The notes under the pieces were generated by a model, which had not been told where the DNA came from, ran no database searches, and saw nothing but the letters and a program-made list of their open reading frames with translations. A program made the translations under genes and the position numbers. A stretch of DNA of 64,000 bases, taken from contig CAVZHI010000005.1 of NCBI GenBank assembly GCA_963775015.1, positions 310,001 to 374,000 on the forward strand, given 5' to 3'. The stretch is from JAEMQF01 sp963775015 (GTDB lineage: Bacteria > Pseudomonadota > Gammaproteobacteria > Burkholderiales > Burkholderiaceae_C). Of this stretch, positions 28,016-39,880 are shown piece after piece (the first letter of the stretch is position 1; each line of letters starts with the position of its first letter).

Positions 28016-28033
28016 AGTCAAAAGGACCACACC

Positions 28034-29053
28034 ATGACCCTCGTCAACAAACAAATCCTGCTCGACTCTCGCCCCGAGGGCGCGGCGCAGGCGTCGAACT
28101 TTCGCTTGCGCGAAGTTCCCGTGCCTGATTTGCAAGACGGCCAGATCCTCATCCGGCACCACTACCTGTCGCTCGACCCGTACATGCGCGGCCGCATGAA
28201 CGACGCGAAGAGCTACGCCAAGCCGCAGGCCTTGGGCGAAGTGATGGTCGGTGGCACGGTGGGTGAAGTCGTCGCCTCGCGGAACTCGAAGTTCAAGGTC
28301 GGCGACTCCGTCGTCGGCGGTGGTGGCTGGCAGGAGTACAGCGTCGTCGACGCAGCGCAGTTCGGCATGCTGCGCAAGGTCGACACGCAGCGCATTCCCT
28401 TGTCCGCCTACCTCGGCGCGGTGGGCATGCCCGGCGTCACCGCGTGGTATGGGTTGATGCGAATCTGCGCCCCCAAGGCCGCTTCGACCGTCGTCGTCAG
28501 CGCTGCGAGCGGTGCGGTGGGAAGCGTCGTCGGGCAACTCGCGAAAGTTCGTGGCTGCCGTGCGGTCGGAATCGCCGGCGGGGCAGACAAATGCCGCTAT
28601 GTGATCGAAGAACTGGGATTCGACGCCTGCATCGACTACAAGGCGCACGCCGACTCGAAGGCGCTTTACCAGGCGCTGAAAGAAGCGACGCCGGAAGGCG
28701 TCGACGGCTACTTCGAAAACGTCGGCGGACGAATCCTCGACGCCGTCTTGCCGCGCATGAACGCGTTCGGCCGCATCGCCGTGTGCGGAATGATCAGCGG
28801 CTACAACGGCGCGCCGATTCCGCTCGCGCAGCCGCAGCTGATACTGCAGTCGCGCCTGCGTGTCGAGGGTTTCATCGTCAGCGAACACATGGAAGACTGG
28901 CCCGAAGCGCTGAAAGAACTCGCCGACCTCGTCGCAAGCCGCAAGCTCAAGTACCGCGAGACGATCGCGCAAGGCATCGAAGCAGCGCCGCAGGCGTTTC
29001 TCGGCCTGCTCGAGGGGCGCAATTTCGGCAAGCAACTGGTGAAACTGGTCTGA
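28034..29053 (+). CDS. NADP-dependent oxidoreductase, medium-chain (CurA/PTGR-like)
   Basis: This 339-residue zinc-free medium-chain reductase shows HYLSLDPYMRGRMNDAKSYA and the nucleotide-binding AASGAVGSVVGQLAKVRGCRAVGIAGG, plus FENVGGRILDAVL and EGFIVSEHMEDWPEAL. These fit the 2-alkenal / curcumin reductase branch, which reduces activated double bonds with NADPH. It lies in the acyl-CoA operon between the thioesterase and a second acyl-CoA dehydrogenase. Confidence 0.9.
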   Translation: MTLVNKQILLDSRPEGAAQASNFRLREVPVPDLQDGQILIRHHYLSLDPYMRGRMNDAKSYAKPQALGEVMVGGTVGEVVASRNSKFKVGDSVVGGGGWQEYSVVDAAQFGMLRKVDTQRIPLSAYLGAVGMPGVTAWYGLMRICAPKAASTVVVSAASGAVGSVVGQLAKVRGCRAVGIAGGADKCRYVIEELGFDACIDYKAHADSKALYQALKEATPEGVDGYFENVGGRILDAVLPRMNAFGRIAVCGMISGYNGAPIPLAQPQLILQSRLRVEGFIVSEHMEDWPEALKELADLVASRKLKYRETIAQGIEAAPQAFLGLLEGRNFGKQLVKLV

Positions 29054-29088
29054 TCCCTGCCGCCGCGCGGCGCGAGGAGGTGAACAGC

Positions 29089-30753
29089 ATGCCAGGCACA
29101 CATGAGGTGACGAACCAGGCGGCGCCGCTCGTCGGCCACAACCTGTTCGAGACGAACCGGGCGCTGCGCGACGCGCTCGGCTTCAACGCGCCAAAGTTGG
29201 ACCTGGCGCCGCTGCAAGCGCTCGGCGCCAAGCTCGGGCAGGCCGAGATGATGGTTCACGCACGCCTGGCGAACCAGCACAAACCGCAGTTGCACAGCCA
29301 CGACCGGTTCGGCCGACGCATTGACGAAGTCGAGTTCCACCCGAGCTATCACGCCTTGATGGCGCAAGCCACCGCTGCGGGACTGCACGGCACGCCGTGG
29401 ACATTGGGGCCGCAGGCGCATGTGCAGCGCGGCGCCGCATTCATGCTCTTCACCGAACTCGAGCCCTCGGTGCTCTGCCCGATCTCGATGACGTACGCCG
29501 TGACACCGGCGCTGCGCGCGAATTCGGCGATCCACGCCGCCTGGCTGCCCAAGCTCGCGAGCACGGCGTATGACCCGCGCCTCGTTCCGGTCGAGCAGAA
29601 GGCCGGCGCGACGATGGGCATGGGAATGACGGAAAAACAAGGCGGCTCGGACGTGCGCGCCAACACGACGCAGGCCACGTTTGAAGAACAAACACCCTGG
29701 GGTGCGCGCTACCGGCTGATCGGCCACAAGTGGTTCATGTCGGCGCCGATGTGCGACGCGTTCCTCGTTCTCGCGCAAACCGGTGCGGGCTTGAGCTGCT
29801 TCTTTCTGCCGCGGATCCTGCCCGACGGGTCGCGCAACGGCTTGTTCATTCAGCGCCTCAAAGACAAACTCGGGAATCACGCGAACGCGAGCTCCGAAGT
29901 CGAGTTCGACGGGGCGCAGGCTTGGCTCGTCGGCGACGAAGGGCGCGGCGTGCCGCAAATCCTCGAGATGGGAACGCGCACGCGCCTGGACTGTGCCCTG
30001 GGAACAAGCGGCCTGATGCGCCAGGCTTTGGCGCTCGCGCTGCACCACACGGCGCAGCGCCACGCCTTCGGCAAAGCCTTGATCGAACAGCCGCTGATGC
30101 GCAACGTGCTCGCCGATCTGGCGCTGGAAAGCGAAGCCGCGACGGCGCTCAGCCTGCGCCTGGCGCGTGCCTTCGGCAACGACGACGGGCCCGACAGCGC
30201 GCACGAACAAGCGATGCGGCGCCTGCTCACGCCGGTGGCCAAGTTCTGGATTTGCAAACGCGGCAGCCACTTTGCGCAAGAGGCGATGGAATGCCTGGGC
30301 GGCAACGGCTACGTCGAAGAAGCGGGCGAAGGCGTGATGGCGCGCATCTACCGCGAAATGCCGCTGAACTCGATCTGGGAAGGTGCGGGCAACATCATGG
30401 CGCTCGATCTGCTGCGCGCACTGCGCTCGCGCGGCAAGGGCGGCAGCGGTGACAGCGTCGCTGCCCTGCACGCCGAACTCGCTCCGGCGCGCAGCGCGCA
30501 CGCAGCGCTCGATGCTTTCGCCACGCGGTTGTTCGCGCGCATCGACGACGCGCAAGACGAAGTTGAAGCGCGCCGCCTGGCGCAAGACATCGCGCTCGCG
30601 GTGCAGGCGGCGCTGCTGTGCCAGCACGCGCCGAGTTTCGTCTTCGACGCATTCTGCCGCTCGCGCCTGGATGGCGAGTGGGGGCACGCGTTCGGTACCC
30701 TGCCTTCGAACGTCGAGTTCGACGCGTTGCTCGCGCGCGCCATGCCTCATTGA
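29089..30753 (+). CDS. Acyl-CoA dehydrogenase, AidB-like
   Basis: The 554-residue flavoprotein has MGMGMTEKQGGSDVRANTT, HKWFMSAPMCDAFLVLAQ, and the diagnostic AidB-type segment AMECLGGNGYVEEAGEGVMARIYREMPLNSIWEGAGNIMALDLLRAL. AidB relatives are associated with alkylation stress or branched-chain acyl-CoA oxidation. Operon context favours a metabolic role here. The ATG at 29089 has a good GGAGGTGAACAGC site. It is followed by an SDR gene after 27 bases. Confidence 0.88.
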   Translation: MPGTHEVTNQAAPLVGHNLFETNRALRDALGFNAPKLDLAPLQALGAKLGQAEMMVHARLANQHKPQLHSHDRFGRRIDEVEFHPSYHALMAQATAAGLHGTPWTLGPQAHVQRGAAFMLFTELEPSVLCPISMTYAVTPALRANSAIHAAWLPKLASTAYDPRLVPVEQKAGATMGMGMTEKQGGSDVRANTTQATFEEQTPWGARYRLIGHKWFMSAPMCDAFLVLAQTGAGLSCFFLPRILPDGSRNGLFIQRLKDKLGNHANASSEVEFDGAQAWLVGDEGRGVPQILEMGTRTRLDCALGTSGLMRQALALALHHTAQRHAFGKALIEQPLMRNVLADLALESEAATALSLRLARAFGNDDGPDSAHEQAMRRLLTPVAKFWICKRGSHFAQEAMECLGGNGYVEEAGEGVMARIYREMPLNSIWEGAGNIMALDLLRALRSRGKGGSGDSVAALHAELAPARSAHAALDAFATRLFARIDDAQDEVEARRLAQDIALAVQAALLCQHAPSFVFDAFCRSRLDGEWGHAFGTLPSNVEFDALLARAMPH

Positions 30754-30780
30754 CACCCACGCACCCCAGGAGAAAGTGAC

Positions 30781-31693
30781 ATGAAGAGCTTCCGAGGCCG
30801 CACCGCGGTCATCACCGGCGCGGCGTCGGGCTTTGGCCTGGAGACGTCGCGCATCGCAGCGCGCGAAGGCATGAACGTCGTCATGGCCGACGTGCAACAG
30901 GACGCGCTGGACCGCGCCGCCGCCGAGATCGCCGCGACCGGCGCGAAGGTGTTGCCGTTTCGCCTCGACGTCTCGAAAGCCGCCGAAGTGCAGGCCCTGG
31001 CCGCTGCGACGCAGGCGCGCTTTGGCGCGCCGCATTTCGTCTTCAACAACGCCGGCGTCGCCGCCGGAGGCCTGGTCTGGGAGAACACGCTCGAAAGACT
31101 GGGACTGGGTGCTCGGCGTGAACCTGATGGGTGTCGTTCACGGGGTGCGTTGCTTCACACCGATGATGTTGGACGCGGCTCGCGCCGACCCGGGTTTCGA
31201 GGGCCACATCGTGAACACGGCGTCGATGGCGGGCTTGCTGAACCCGCCCAACATGGGGATCTACAACGTCACCAAACACGCCGTCGTCGCGCTCACCGAA
31301 ACGCTGTACCAGGACCTGCACCTCGTCACGGATCAGATGAGCGCGTCGGTGTTGTGCCCGTACTTCGTCCCGACCGGAATCACGCAGAGCCATCGGAACC
31401 GGCCCGCCGATATGAAGGATGCGGATTCGGGGCCGACGCGCAGCCAACTCATCGGCCAGGCGATGAGCGAAAAGGCGGTGGGCAGCGGCAAGGTCAGCGC
31501 GGCGATGGTCGCGCAGTTCGTTTTCGACGCGCTGCGCGACGACCGCTTCTACATCTACAGCCACCCGCGAGCGCTCGGCAACGTGCAGACGCGCCTGGAG
31601 GACGTCGTCCAGGCGCGCAACCCGAGCGACCCGTTTGCGAGCCGGCCCGAGATCGGAGCCGAGTTGCGCGCCGCGCTGCGCGCGCTGGGCTAG
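30781..31693 (+). CDS. Short-chain dehydrogenase/reductase, one frameshift
   Basis: The N-terminal frame gives VITGAASGFGLETSRIAAREG and FNNAG. The next frame gives DWDWVLGVNLMGVVHGVRCF, NTASMAGLLNPPNMGIYNVTKHAV with the YxxxK pair, then PYFVPTGI. One A too many in a run at 31094-31096 separates them. Corrected length is about 303 residues. It is the last gene of the acyl-CoA operon, and the palindromic element begins at its stop codon. Confidence 0.9.
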
Positions 31694-31852
31694 AGCTTGA
31701 GAGTATTTCTATCATGCCCGCTCATCGCGCCAGAAGGCGCCCGCTCGTCGTTGCAAATGCTCGCCATAGCCCGCGCTATGGCTGCGCTTTGCGCCTAGAT
31801 CGGCCACCTTCTGGCGCGCCGCTCGGGCACGCTAGAAAAACTCTCAAGCTCT
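31692..31852. repeat. 161-bp palindromic (MITE-like) element
   Basis: The ends AGAGCTTGAGAGT (31692-31704) and ACTCTCAAGCTCT (31840-31852) are perfect 13-base inverted repeats. Inside them CGCGCCAGAAGG (31726-31737) pairs with CCTTCTGGCGCG (31807-31818). At the centre GCCATAGC/GCTATGGC (31763-31770 with 31775-31782) makes a smaller hairpin. No ORF is plausible. It could be a miniature mobile element or act as a large terminator for the operon before it. Confidence 0.65.
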
Positions 31853-31862
31853 GAGTCGCCTC

Positions 31863-32375
31863 GTGAGTTCCGCGCCCGTACCCGGCCGCGCCGCCGACAT
31901 CGAACCGTTCTGGCTCGAATACCAGCGCGCCTGCAACGTCAAGGTTCCAGGCTTTGCCGCCGCGGCGCTGGGAGACACGCGTCTTCTTGCCGACGAACTC
32001 GCCGATCTCGTGGTTCGCGGCGTGAAGCGCGCCCACGCGACGCTGAAGCGCGACTTCGAAAAAGAACTCGATCCGCTGCCGCAGATCGGCGATCACCTCG
32101 TCGTTCTCGACGGCGCCGGAACGCCGCGAGCCATCGTTCGCACGACACACGTTGAACTGCGCCACTTCAACCAGATCGACGATCAATTCGCTTTCGACGC
32201 CGGCGAGGGCGACCTGACGCTGCGCTGGTGGCTCACCGCGCACCGCCAGGATTTCGCCGAGCGCGGCGAATCCGAAGGCTTCGAGGTGCACGAGTTGATC
32301 GAACTGGTTCTCGAGTGGTTCGAGGTCGTGTGGCCGCCGACCGCGGGCGCGAGCGCTGAAGCGGCGTCGCCCTGA
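31863..32375 (+). CDS. ASCH domain protein
   Basis: The 170-residue protein resembles ASCH-domain proteins: IEPFWLEYQRACNV, then GVKRAHATLKRDF, IGDHLVVLDGAGTPRAIVRTTHVELRHFNQID and EGDLTLRWWLTAHRQDF. The family has a PUA-like fold and probably binds RNA or modified nucleosides. The start is GTG at 31863 just after the palindromic element. It is convergent with a DUF1223 gene. Confidence 0.85.
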   Translation: MSSAPVPGRAADIEPFWLEYQRACNVKVPGFAAAALGDTRLLADELADLVVRGVKRAHATLKRDFEKELDPLPQIGDHLVVLDGAGTPRAIVRTTHVELRHFNQIDDQFAFDAGEGDLTLRWWLTAHRQDFAERGESEGFEVHELIELVLEWFEVVWPPTAGASAEAASP

Positions 32376-32416
32376 CGCCGCGCGCTGCTGGGCGCGCGAA
32401 GCGTCGCAGGATTCGA

Positions 32417-33190
32417 TCAGCAGCCCAGGCGCAACGCTTGCACCGGGCGTTGCGTCGCCGCGTCGACGACGACCAGGTTGACGAAGGCCCCTGGCGCGGC
32501 AGCGTTCGCAGGGTCGGCGTCGAGGCGAAACGCCGCCGGTGCCGCGCCGGCAGCGTTCCACGCCGGCACCGTGACGTAGCGCCGCACGACGAAGTCGTGG
32601 CGCAGAAGAACGCCTTCGTTTTCCCCCGCCTTGACGGGCGTTGAATGGTCGTTTTCGGTCACCGCCCAATAGGCGGCGAGGCGCGCCGGTGCGCCGGGGC
32701 GCGCGCTCACCGTGGCCGCGATCGAACGGCCCTCGCGCGTCAGCTGAATCTCGACGAGAGACGGCGCACGCCCGCGCGCCGTGGCAGCGGCCGGGTCGAC
32801 GCCGTGCCAGCGCGGCCGGTCGACACCGTCGATCACGACCTGCGGCGTGTAGCTGAAGCGTGCGCCATTGCTCTGCTGCTGCTGCGCCTGACGCTGCGTG
32901 TATACCGGACTCGCGAAGCGGTCCTTCCAGCCCAGGCGGTCCCAGTAGTCGACGTGAAACGCAAGCGCCACGACGCCGCTCTCGCCCTTGAGTTTGGACA
33001 ACCAGCGGTCGGCGGGCGGGCATGAATTGCAGCCTTCCGACGTGTAGAGCTCGACCACCGGCGTAGCGATCGGCGCGCTTTGCGCGCTGCAGCTTTCAGC
33101 GCCCCAGGTGGATGATGACGATCCGATCAGAGCCATCGTGCCAGCGGCAATGAATGCGACGAAATGGAATCGGGCAGGGCAAGTCAACAT
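32417..33190 (-). CDS. DUF1223 thioredoxin-like secreted protein
   Basis: The 257-residue protein has an N-terminal signal-like segment (FVAFIAAGTMALIGSSSSTWGAE). A thioredoxin-like domain follows, with ELYTSEGCNSCPPADRWL carrying the CxxC pair and FHVDYWDRLGWKDRFASP. YTPQVVIDG follows. This is the DUF1223 pattern; the biochemical role of the family is unknown, and a periplasmic redox role is inferred. It is divergent from the BaiN-like gene and stands alone on its strand. Confidence 0.88.
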   Translation of the reverse strand: MLTCPARFHFVAFIAAGTMALIGSSSSTWGAESCSAQSAPIATPVVELYTSEGCNSCPPADRWLSKLKGESGVVALAFHVDYWDRLGWKDRFASPVYTQRQAQQQQSNGARFSYTPQVVIDGVDRPRWHGVDPAAATARGRAPSLVEIQLTREGRSIAATVSARPGAPARLAAYWAVTENDHSTPVKAGENEGVLLRHDFVVRRYVTVPAWNAAGAAPAAFRLDADPANAAAPGAFVNLVVVDAATQRPVQALRLGC

Positions 33191-33291
33191 GTCGGGCCTC
33201 GGCGTCGCAGCGACTCGGGTGTGTCGTGCGCTCGGTCGAAACCTTACACGAACGAGGCCGTGTCACACTGATTGACATCGCATTCTCCGCC

Positions 33292-34645
33292 GTGACCAGC
33301 CCCGCCGAACCCCAGACCAAGCAAGTCGCCATTGTCGGCGGCGGACCGGCGGGCTTGATGGCGGCCGAGGTTCTGGCGATGGCCGGGGTGCAGGTCGACT
33401 TGTTCGATGCGATGCGCTCTGTCGGACGCAAGTTCCTGCTCGCCGGCAAGGGCGGATTGAACCTGACGCACAGCGAGCCCATGGACCGCTTTCTCACCCG
33501 CTTCGGTTCGCGGCGCGATTCGATCGAACCCTTGCTGCACGCTTTTCCTCCCACAGCGGTGCGCGAATGGGCGCGTGGGTTGGGTGTGGAGACCTTCGTC
33601 GGCAGCTCAGGCAGAGTCTTCCCGAGCGACATGAAAGCCGCACCGCTGCTGCGCGCCTGGCTGCACCGACTGCGCGCAACGGGCGTGCGCCTGCACATGC
33701 GGCACCGCTGCACCGGTTTGCACGCGAACGCCGACGGCGCGCTGCAGATCGCAATGCAGACGCCGCAAGGGCTGGTGGAGGCGCGCGCGCCGGCGGTGCT
33801 GCTCGCCCTGGGCGGCGCGAGCTGGCCGCAGCTCGGTTCCGACGGAAGCTGGGCCGGTTGGCTCGCCAATCTGGGCGCCGATGTCGCACCGCTCGAGGCG
33901 TCGAACTGCGGCTTTGACGTCGCGCGGCGCGACGCGACCGGCGCGCTCACGCCCGGCTGGAGCGAGCATCTGCGGAGTCGCTATGCCGGCCACGCGCTGA
34001 AAACGGTCGCCCTGAGCGTCGCGTGTGCCGATGGCTCGCAGTTTCAGCAGCGCGGCGAGTTCGTCATCACGCAAGGCGGAATCGAGGGCAGCCTCGTCTA
34101 CGCCGCGTCGGCGCTGCTCCGCAAGTTGATCGCCGCGCAGGGTAGCGGCGGTGGCGCACCTCGATTTGCTGCCGGATCGCGACGCGGCTTCGGTACTCGC
34201 CGAAGTCGCGCGTCCGCGTGGCCCGCGCACCCTGGCCACGCACCTGAAGAGCCGATTGCGCCTGGATGGCGTCAAGGCCGCGCTGCTCCACGAACTGCTG
34301 CCGCGCGAAACCTTGCAGGATCCCGCCGCGCTCGCCGCCGCGATCAAGGCGCTGCCGTTGACGCTGGTTGCGCCGCGGCCCGTCGCCGAGGCGATCAGCA
34401 GCGCCGGCGGCGTGCGCTTCGAATCGCTCGACGAACACCTGATGTTGCGCGCATTGCCGGGGGTGTTCTGCGCCGGAGAAATGCTCGACTGGGAAGCCCC
34501 CACGGGCGGCTATCTGCTCAGCGCGTGCTTCGCGACCGGCGTTGCCGCGGGCCGCGGCGTGCTCGGCTACCTCGGCGCGTCGGCTTCGAAGTCGCTGTCC
34601 AGCAGCTCGATCGGCGCGCCGTGCGGCGTGCGCTCCGCGGCGTGA
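33292..34645 (+). CDS. BaiN/YhiN-family FAD-dependent oxidoreductase, one frameshift
   Basis: It opens KQVAIVGGGPAGLMAAEVLAMAG (FAD motif) and continues GRKFLLAGKGGLNLTHSE, GRVFPSDMKAAPLLRAW, and FVITQGGIEGSLVYAAS. The C-terminus is in the next frame: GVFCAGEMLDWEAPTGGYLLSACFATGVAAG. One extra base near 34144 separates the parts; the corrected length is about 450. The start is taken as GTG 33292. The product's last 25 residues run past the usual family end and overlap the nitrile hydratase activator gene by 79 bases. Substrate is unknown. Confidence 0.85.
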
Positions 34646-34944
34646 TCCCAGGCGTGTTGGCAGCGCTGCAACTCGACCGCAGAACTCGCGCCCTTGCGCG
34701 CGACGATCGCCTCCAGCGCTGCGACCCAATGCCGGTAATACGTATCGCCAAGGTCGGCGTCGCCGCCGGCTTGCGCTGCGGCGATCTGCTCGGCAAGCGC
34801 CTGCGCCCACTCGGCCCAGGTGAACAGGCCACGCTCGTGCAGCGCCAGGACGATGGCAAAACCTTTCGCCTGCCACGGCTCGGCGAACACTGGCGCGCCG
34901 CCGTCTTGCGGCTGACCGGGAAGCGGCTCGGCAGCGAAACTCAC
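34567..34944 (-). CDS. Nitrile hydratase accessory / activator protein
   Basis: The 125-residue protein fits the nitrile hydratase activator family, which resembles the beta-subunit N-terminus and delivers cobalt: PVFAEPWQAKGFAIVLALHERGLFTWAEWAQALAEQI and GDTYYRHWVAALEAIVARKG. The start is GTG at 34944, overlapping the nthB stop (GTGA). The gene order alpha-beta-activator is the one typical of Co-type operons. Its 3' end overlaps the convergent flavoprotein gene. Confidence 0.88.
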   Translation of the reverse strand: MSFAAEPLPGQPQDGGAPVFAEPWQAKGFAIVLALHERGLFTWAEWAQALAEQIAAAQAGGDADLGDTYYRHWVAALEAIVARKGASSAVELQRCQHAWDHAAERTPHGAPIELLDSDFEADAPR

Positions 34945-35612
34945 ACGCCATCCTCGCAGCGTTGCAGGTAGGGCTCCCACGCGTCGACCGACACGGTGTG
35001 CGAGGGGCGCTTCGAATCGGGCCACAACTGCGCCGCGTCAAAGGCGACGCTGTAGAGCCACTGTGGCTGCTCGCCCAGGCCATGCGCGTTCGTATCGGCG
35101 AACACATGCGCGCCGTGGATGCGTTCGATCGTTCCGACCTTGCCTTGCACATACGCCGGGAGACGCGTGTGGTGCGTCGCCTTGTGGGCGAGGGTTCGAA
35201 CCCGTTCCCCTAACGCAAACTTCGCAGGGGCTGTCCCCGCACGCAACGTGGGTGCCCCGCGCGCGAGCGCCGCGTCAACGTCGGGGGCATGCAGCACGCG
35301 GGCCAGCGGCAGTGGAACGCCGACGCTGCGCGAGTTCTTCAGCTCGGCGCGCCGAACCAGGCGGCGCTGAATGAGCAGTTTTTCGAGCCCGGCGAACCAG
35401 ATCTCGTAGTAGCTGAGCTGGGGGTAGGAGGGCAGCGTTTCGCGTGCGCTGCGGCTCATGTCGATGTTCCAGGAGCCGCTTGCGCCGAGCGCGACAGTGA
35501 GCGCCATGACGCGCGGTTCCCACGTCGCGTGCCAGAGTTCGCCCTCTGGCTCCGGGATGACACGGCCTTGCCCGGGGCGGCCACCGAGGTCGGCGTGTGT
35601 CGTGTAGCTCAT
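34941..35612 (-). CDS. nthB: Nitrile hydratase beta subunit
   Basis: This 223-residue subunit pairs with NthA to hydrate nitriles to amides. It has HATWEPRVMALTVALGASGSWNIDMSR (N-terminal helices), EIWFAGLEKLLIQR, and the C-terminal SH3-like domain FALGERVRTLAH and GKVGTIERIHGAHVFADTNAHG, ending AWEPYLQ. ATG 35612 overlaps the nthA stop (ATGA). Length is normal. A 12-base palindrome (35192-35203) lies inside coding sequence conserved in the family and is not a separate feature. Confidence 0.93.
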   Translation of the reverse strand: MSYTTHADLGGRPGQGRVIPEPEGELWHATWEPRVMALTVALGASGSWNIDMSRSARETLPSYPQLSYYEIWFAGLEKLLIQRRLVRRAELKNSRSVGVPLPLARVLHAPDVDAALARGAPTLRAGTAPAKFALGERVRTLAHKATHHTRLPAYVQGKVGTIERIHGAHVFADTNAHGLGEQPQWLYSVAFDAAQLWPDSKRPSHTVSVDAWEPYLQRCEDGV

Positions 35613-36232
35613 GGTGCACGCGGCAACCCGGTGCCGATCATCGAATCGCGCGTCACGAGGTCGGCAAGTTGCGCTTCGCCCAATCCTTCCGTTCCCGGCG
35701 GGCGCTGCGGGATCACCATGTAGCGGACTTCGGCCGTCGAATCCCAGACCCGGATGTTGGTCGACTCGGGCAGCGTGACGCCAAACTCGGCGAGCACGGC
35801 GCGCGGCTCGCGCACCGCACGCGAACGGTACGGCGCGCTCTTGTACCAGGTGGGTGGCAGGCCGAGCACCGGCCAAGGGTAGCAGCTGCACAGCGTGCAC
35901 ACGACCATGTGGTGGGTCTCCCGCGTGTTCTGCAGCGCGACCATGTGTTCGCCCTGGCGCCCGCTGTAGCCCATCGATCCGATCGCGGCGCTGCCGTCGC
36001 GCATCAGCCAGTCATGGAACTGTGCGTCAACCCAGGAACGTGCGACGATCCGGGCGCCGTTGCGCGGGCCGATTCGCGTCTGGTAGGTGTCGATCAGCGC
36101 GTCGAGCGCGGCCGGGTCGATGTAGCCCTTTTGCCCGAGCACGGTTTCGAGCGCGCGCACGCGCAACTCCATCTCGCCCAGATCGCTGTGGTCATGGTCA
36201 TGGTCGTCGTGCGGGGAGTGGGGCTGACTCAT
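35609..36232 (-). CDS. nthA: Nitrile hydratase alpha subunit (cobalt type)
   Basis: The 207-residue alpha subunit carries the metal site VCTLCSCYPWPVLGLPP. The T in CTLCSC indicates the cobalt class, where the iron class usually has S. Two of the cysteines are normally oxidised after translation. A His/Asp-rich N-terminus (HSPHDDHDHDHSD) precedes it. ATG 36232 is chosen from family alignment by eye; the open frame upstream is rejected. The gene is the first of nthA-nthB-activator and is divergent from tex. Confidence 0.94.
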   Translation of the reverse strand: MSQPHSPHDDHDHDHSDLGEMELRVRALETVLGQKGYIDPAALDALIDTYQTRIGPRNGARIVARSWVDAQFHDWLMRDGSAAIGSMGYSGRQGEHMVALQNTRETHHMVVCTLCSCYPWPVLGLPPTWYKSAPYRSRAVREPRAVLAEFGVTLPESTNIRVWDSTAEVRYMVIPQRPPGTEGLGEAQLADLVTRDSMIGTGLPRAP

Positions 36233-36325
36233 GGCGCCATCGTAACGCGGCGCGGTGCGTCCGGCAGAGCACCCTGTGGCACACTGCGCCGCTTCGTTTC
36301 TTCGGCCCCTCACCCGGCGCTCGCT

Positions 36326-38677
<2,352 letters not shown>

Positions 38678-38709
38678 CCGCGGTTCGTCGTGCTCAGCGG
38701 GTTTCGCGC

Positions 38710-39804
38710 ATGAAAGCGCTCGCCATCCACGCCGGCCCGTGCGCGCTCGCCGCGCTGCGCTCGCAGGGCCTGCGCCCGCAAGACGTGCGCATCGTTCCGG
38801 CTGCGGCGGGTGGGCCGAAGGGGTTGATCCTGAGTTCGCTGGACCGGTTCATCTTCGGCGATTGGCTGGCGCGCAGCACGCAGACGGTGCACCTGGTGGG
38901 AGGATCCATCGGCGCGTGGCGCATGGCCACCGCGTGCCTGCCCGACGCCGACGCAGGCTTCGCGCAACTGGCGCATGACTACATTGCACAGGACTACCCG
39001 CACGAGCCCGGCCGGCTCCCGGCGCCCGCGGTGGTCAGCGAGCTTTTCAGGCGCCAGATCGAACTCAGCTTCGGCGGGCGCGAGAGTGCCGTGCTCGGCC
39101 ACCCACGCTATCGCCTGCACATCTTCACGAGCCGCGGGCGGCATGTGTTGCGCCGTGAAGGCAGGTGGCGTACGCCCCTGGGCTACCTCGGCGCGTTCGC
39201 GGCGAATGCCCTGAGCCGGCGCGCGATGGGGGCGTGGATCGAGCGCGTCGTGTTTTCGGATCCGCGCGATGCGCTGCCACTGCGCTTGCAACGCTACCAA
39301 ACCCGGCGCATTCCACTCACAGCCGGCAACCTGCAACTCGGCATGCTCGCGAGTTGCTCAATTCCCTTCGTCTTGCAAGCCGTGCACGACATTCCGGACG
39401 CGCCGCGCGGCGCGTACTGGGACGGTGGCATCACCGACTATCACCTTCACCTCGACTACGCGACGCTGCGCGACCCCAACGAGCCACACGAACCCGCCCT
39501 GGTGCTCTACCCGCACTTTCAGGACACGGTCGTTCCGGGTTGGCTCGACAAGCCGTTCGCGCGCCGGCACCGTGCGACCCCCGATCTGGACAACGTGGTC
39601 TTGCTTTCGCCCACACCCGAGTTCGTGCGCTCGCTGCCGAACGCGAAATTGCCCGATCGGACCGACTTCAAGCGCTATGTCGACGACCCGAGAGCGCGCA
39701 CGGTGGCGTGGCAAACCGCGGTGCGCGAAAGCGAACGCCTGCGCGACGAATTCGCGCGCTGGCTCGAGCGCGGCGACGCCGACTCGGTGTTGCCGCTGCG
39801 CTGA
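38710..39804 (+). CDS. Patatin-like phospholipase family protein
   Basis: The 364-residue protein has an oxyanion stretch VPAAAGGPKGL, the nucleophile elbow GGSIGAWR (GxSxG) and a later DGGITDYHLHL with the catalytic Asp of the Ser-Asp dyad. These define the patatin fold, though the divergent layout means substrate is unclear. The stop lies within a 26-base sequence repeated after the next gene. Confidence 0.82.
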   Translation: MKALAIHAGPCALAALRSQGLRPQDVRIVPAAAGGPKGLILSSLDRFIFGDWLARSTQTVHLVGGSIGAWRMATACLPDADAGFAQLAHDYIAQDYPHEPGRLPAPAVVSELFRRQIELSFGGRESAVLGHPRYRLHIFTSRGRHVLRREGRWRTPLGYLGAFAANALSRRAMGAWIERVVFSDPRDALPLRLQRYQTRRIPLTAGNLQLGMLASCSIPFVLQAVHDIPDAPRGAYWDGGITDYHLHLDYATLRDPNEPHEPALVLYPHFQDTVVPGWLDKPFARRHRATPDLDNVVLLSPTPEFVRSLPNAKLPDRTDFKRYVDDPRARTVAWQTAVRESERLRDEFARWLERGDADSVLPLR

Positions 39805-39817
39805 AGCCTCGCTCGGG
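39792..39817 (+). repeat. Direct repeat, copy 1
   Basis: A 26-base sequence spanning the patatin stop codon matches 41024-41049 with one mismatch (39807). The two copies lie in the same orientation on either side of the O-methyltransferase gene, about 1.2 kb apart. Confidence 0.7.
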
Positions 39818-39880
39818 GTGAGGCGCCCCGCTTGACCGTGGGACGCGTGTCATCACCCGGCCTGGCCGTTCCGGTTCATG

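Noticed and set aside
28801..31035. 744-residue minus-strand ORF spanning the AidB-like gene
   Set aside because: A shadow frame with low-complexity Arg/Ala/Gln composition and no domain.
35192..35240. Palindromes inside nthB as another repeat insertion
   Set aside because: The encoded residues (AKFALGERVRTL) belong to the usual beta-subunit sequence, so there is no inserted segment.
35597..36325. Long N-terminal extension of Tex
   Set aside because: It is antisense to nthA/nthB. The Tex domain begins at GTG 36326.
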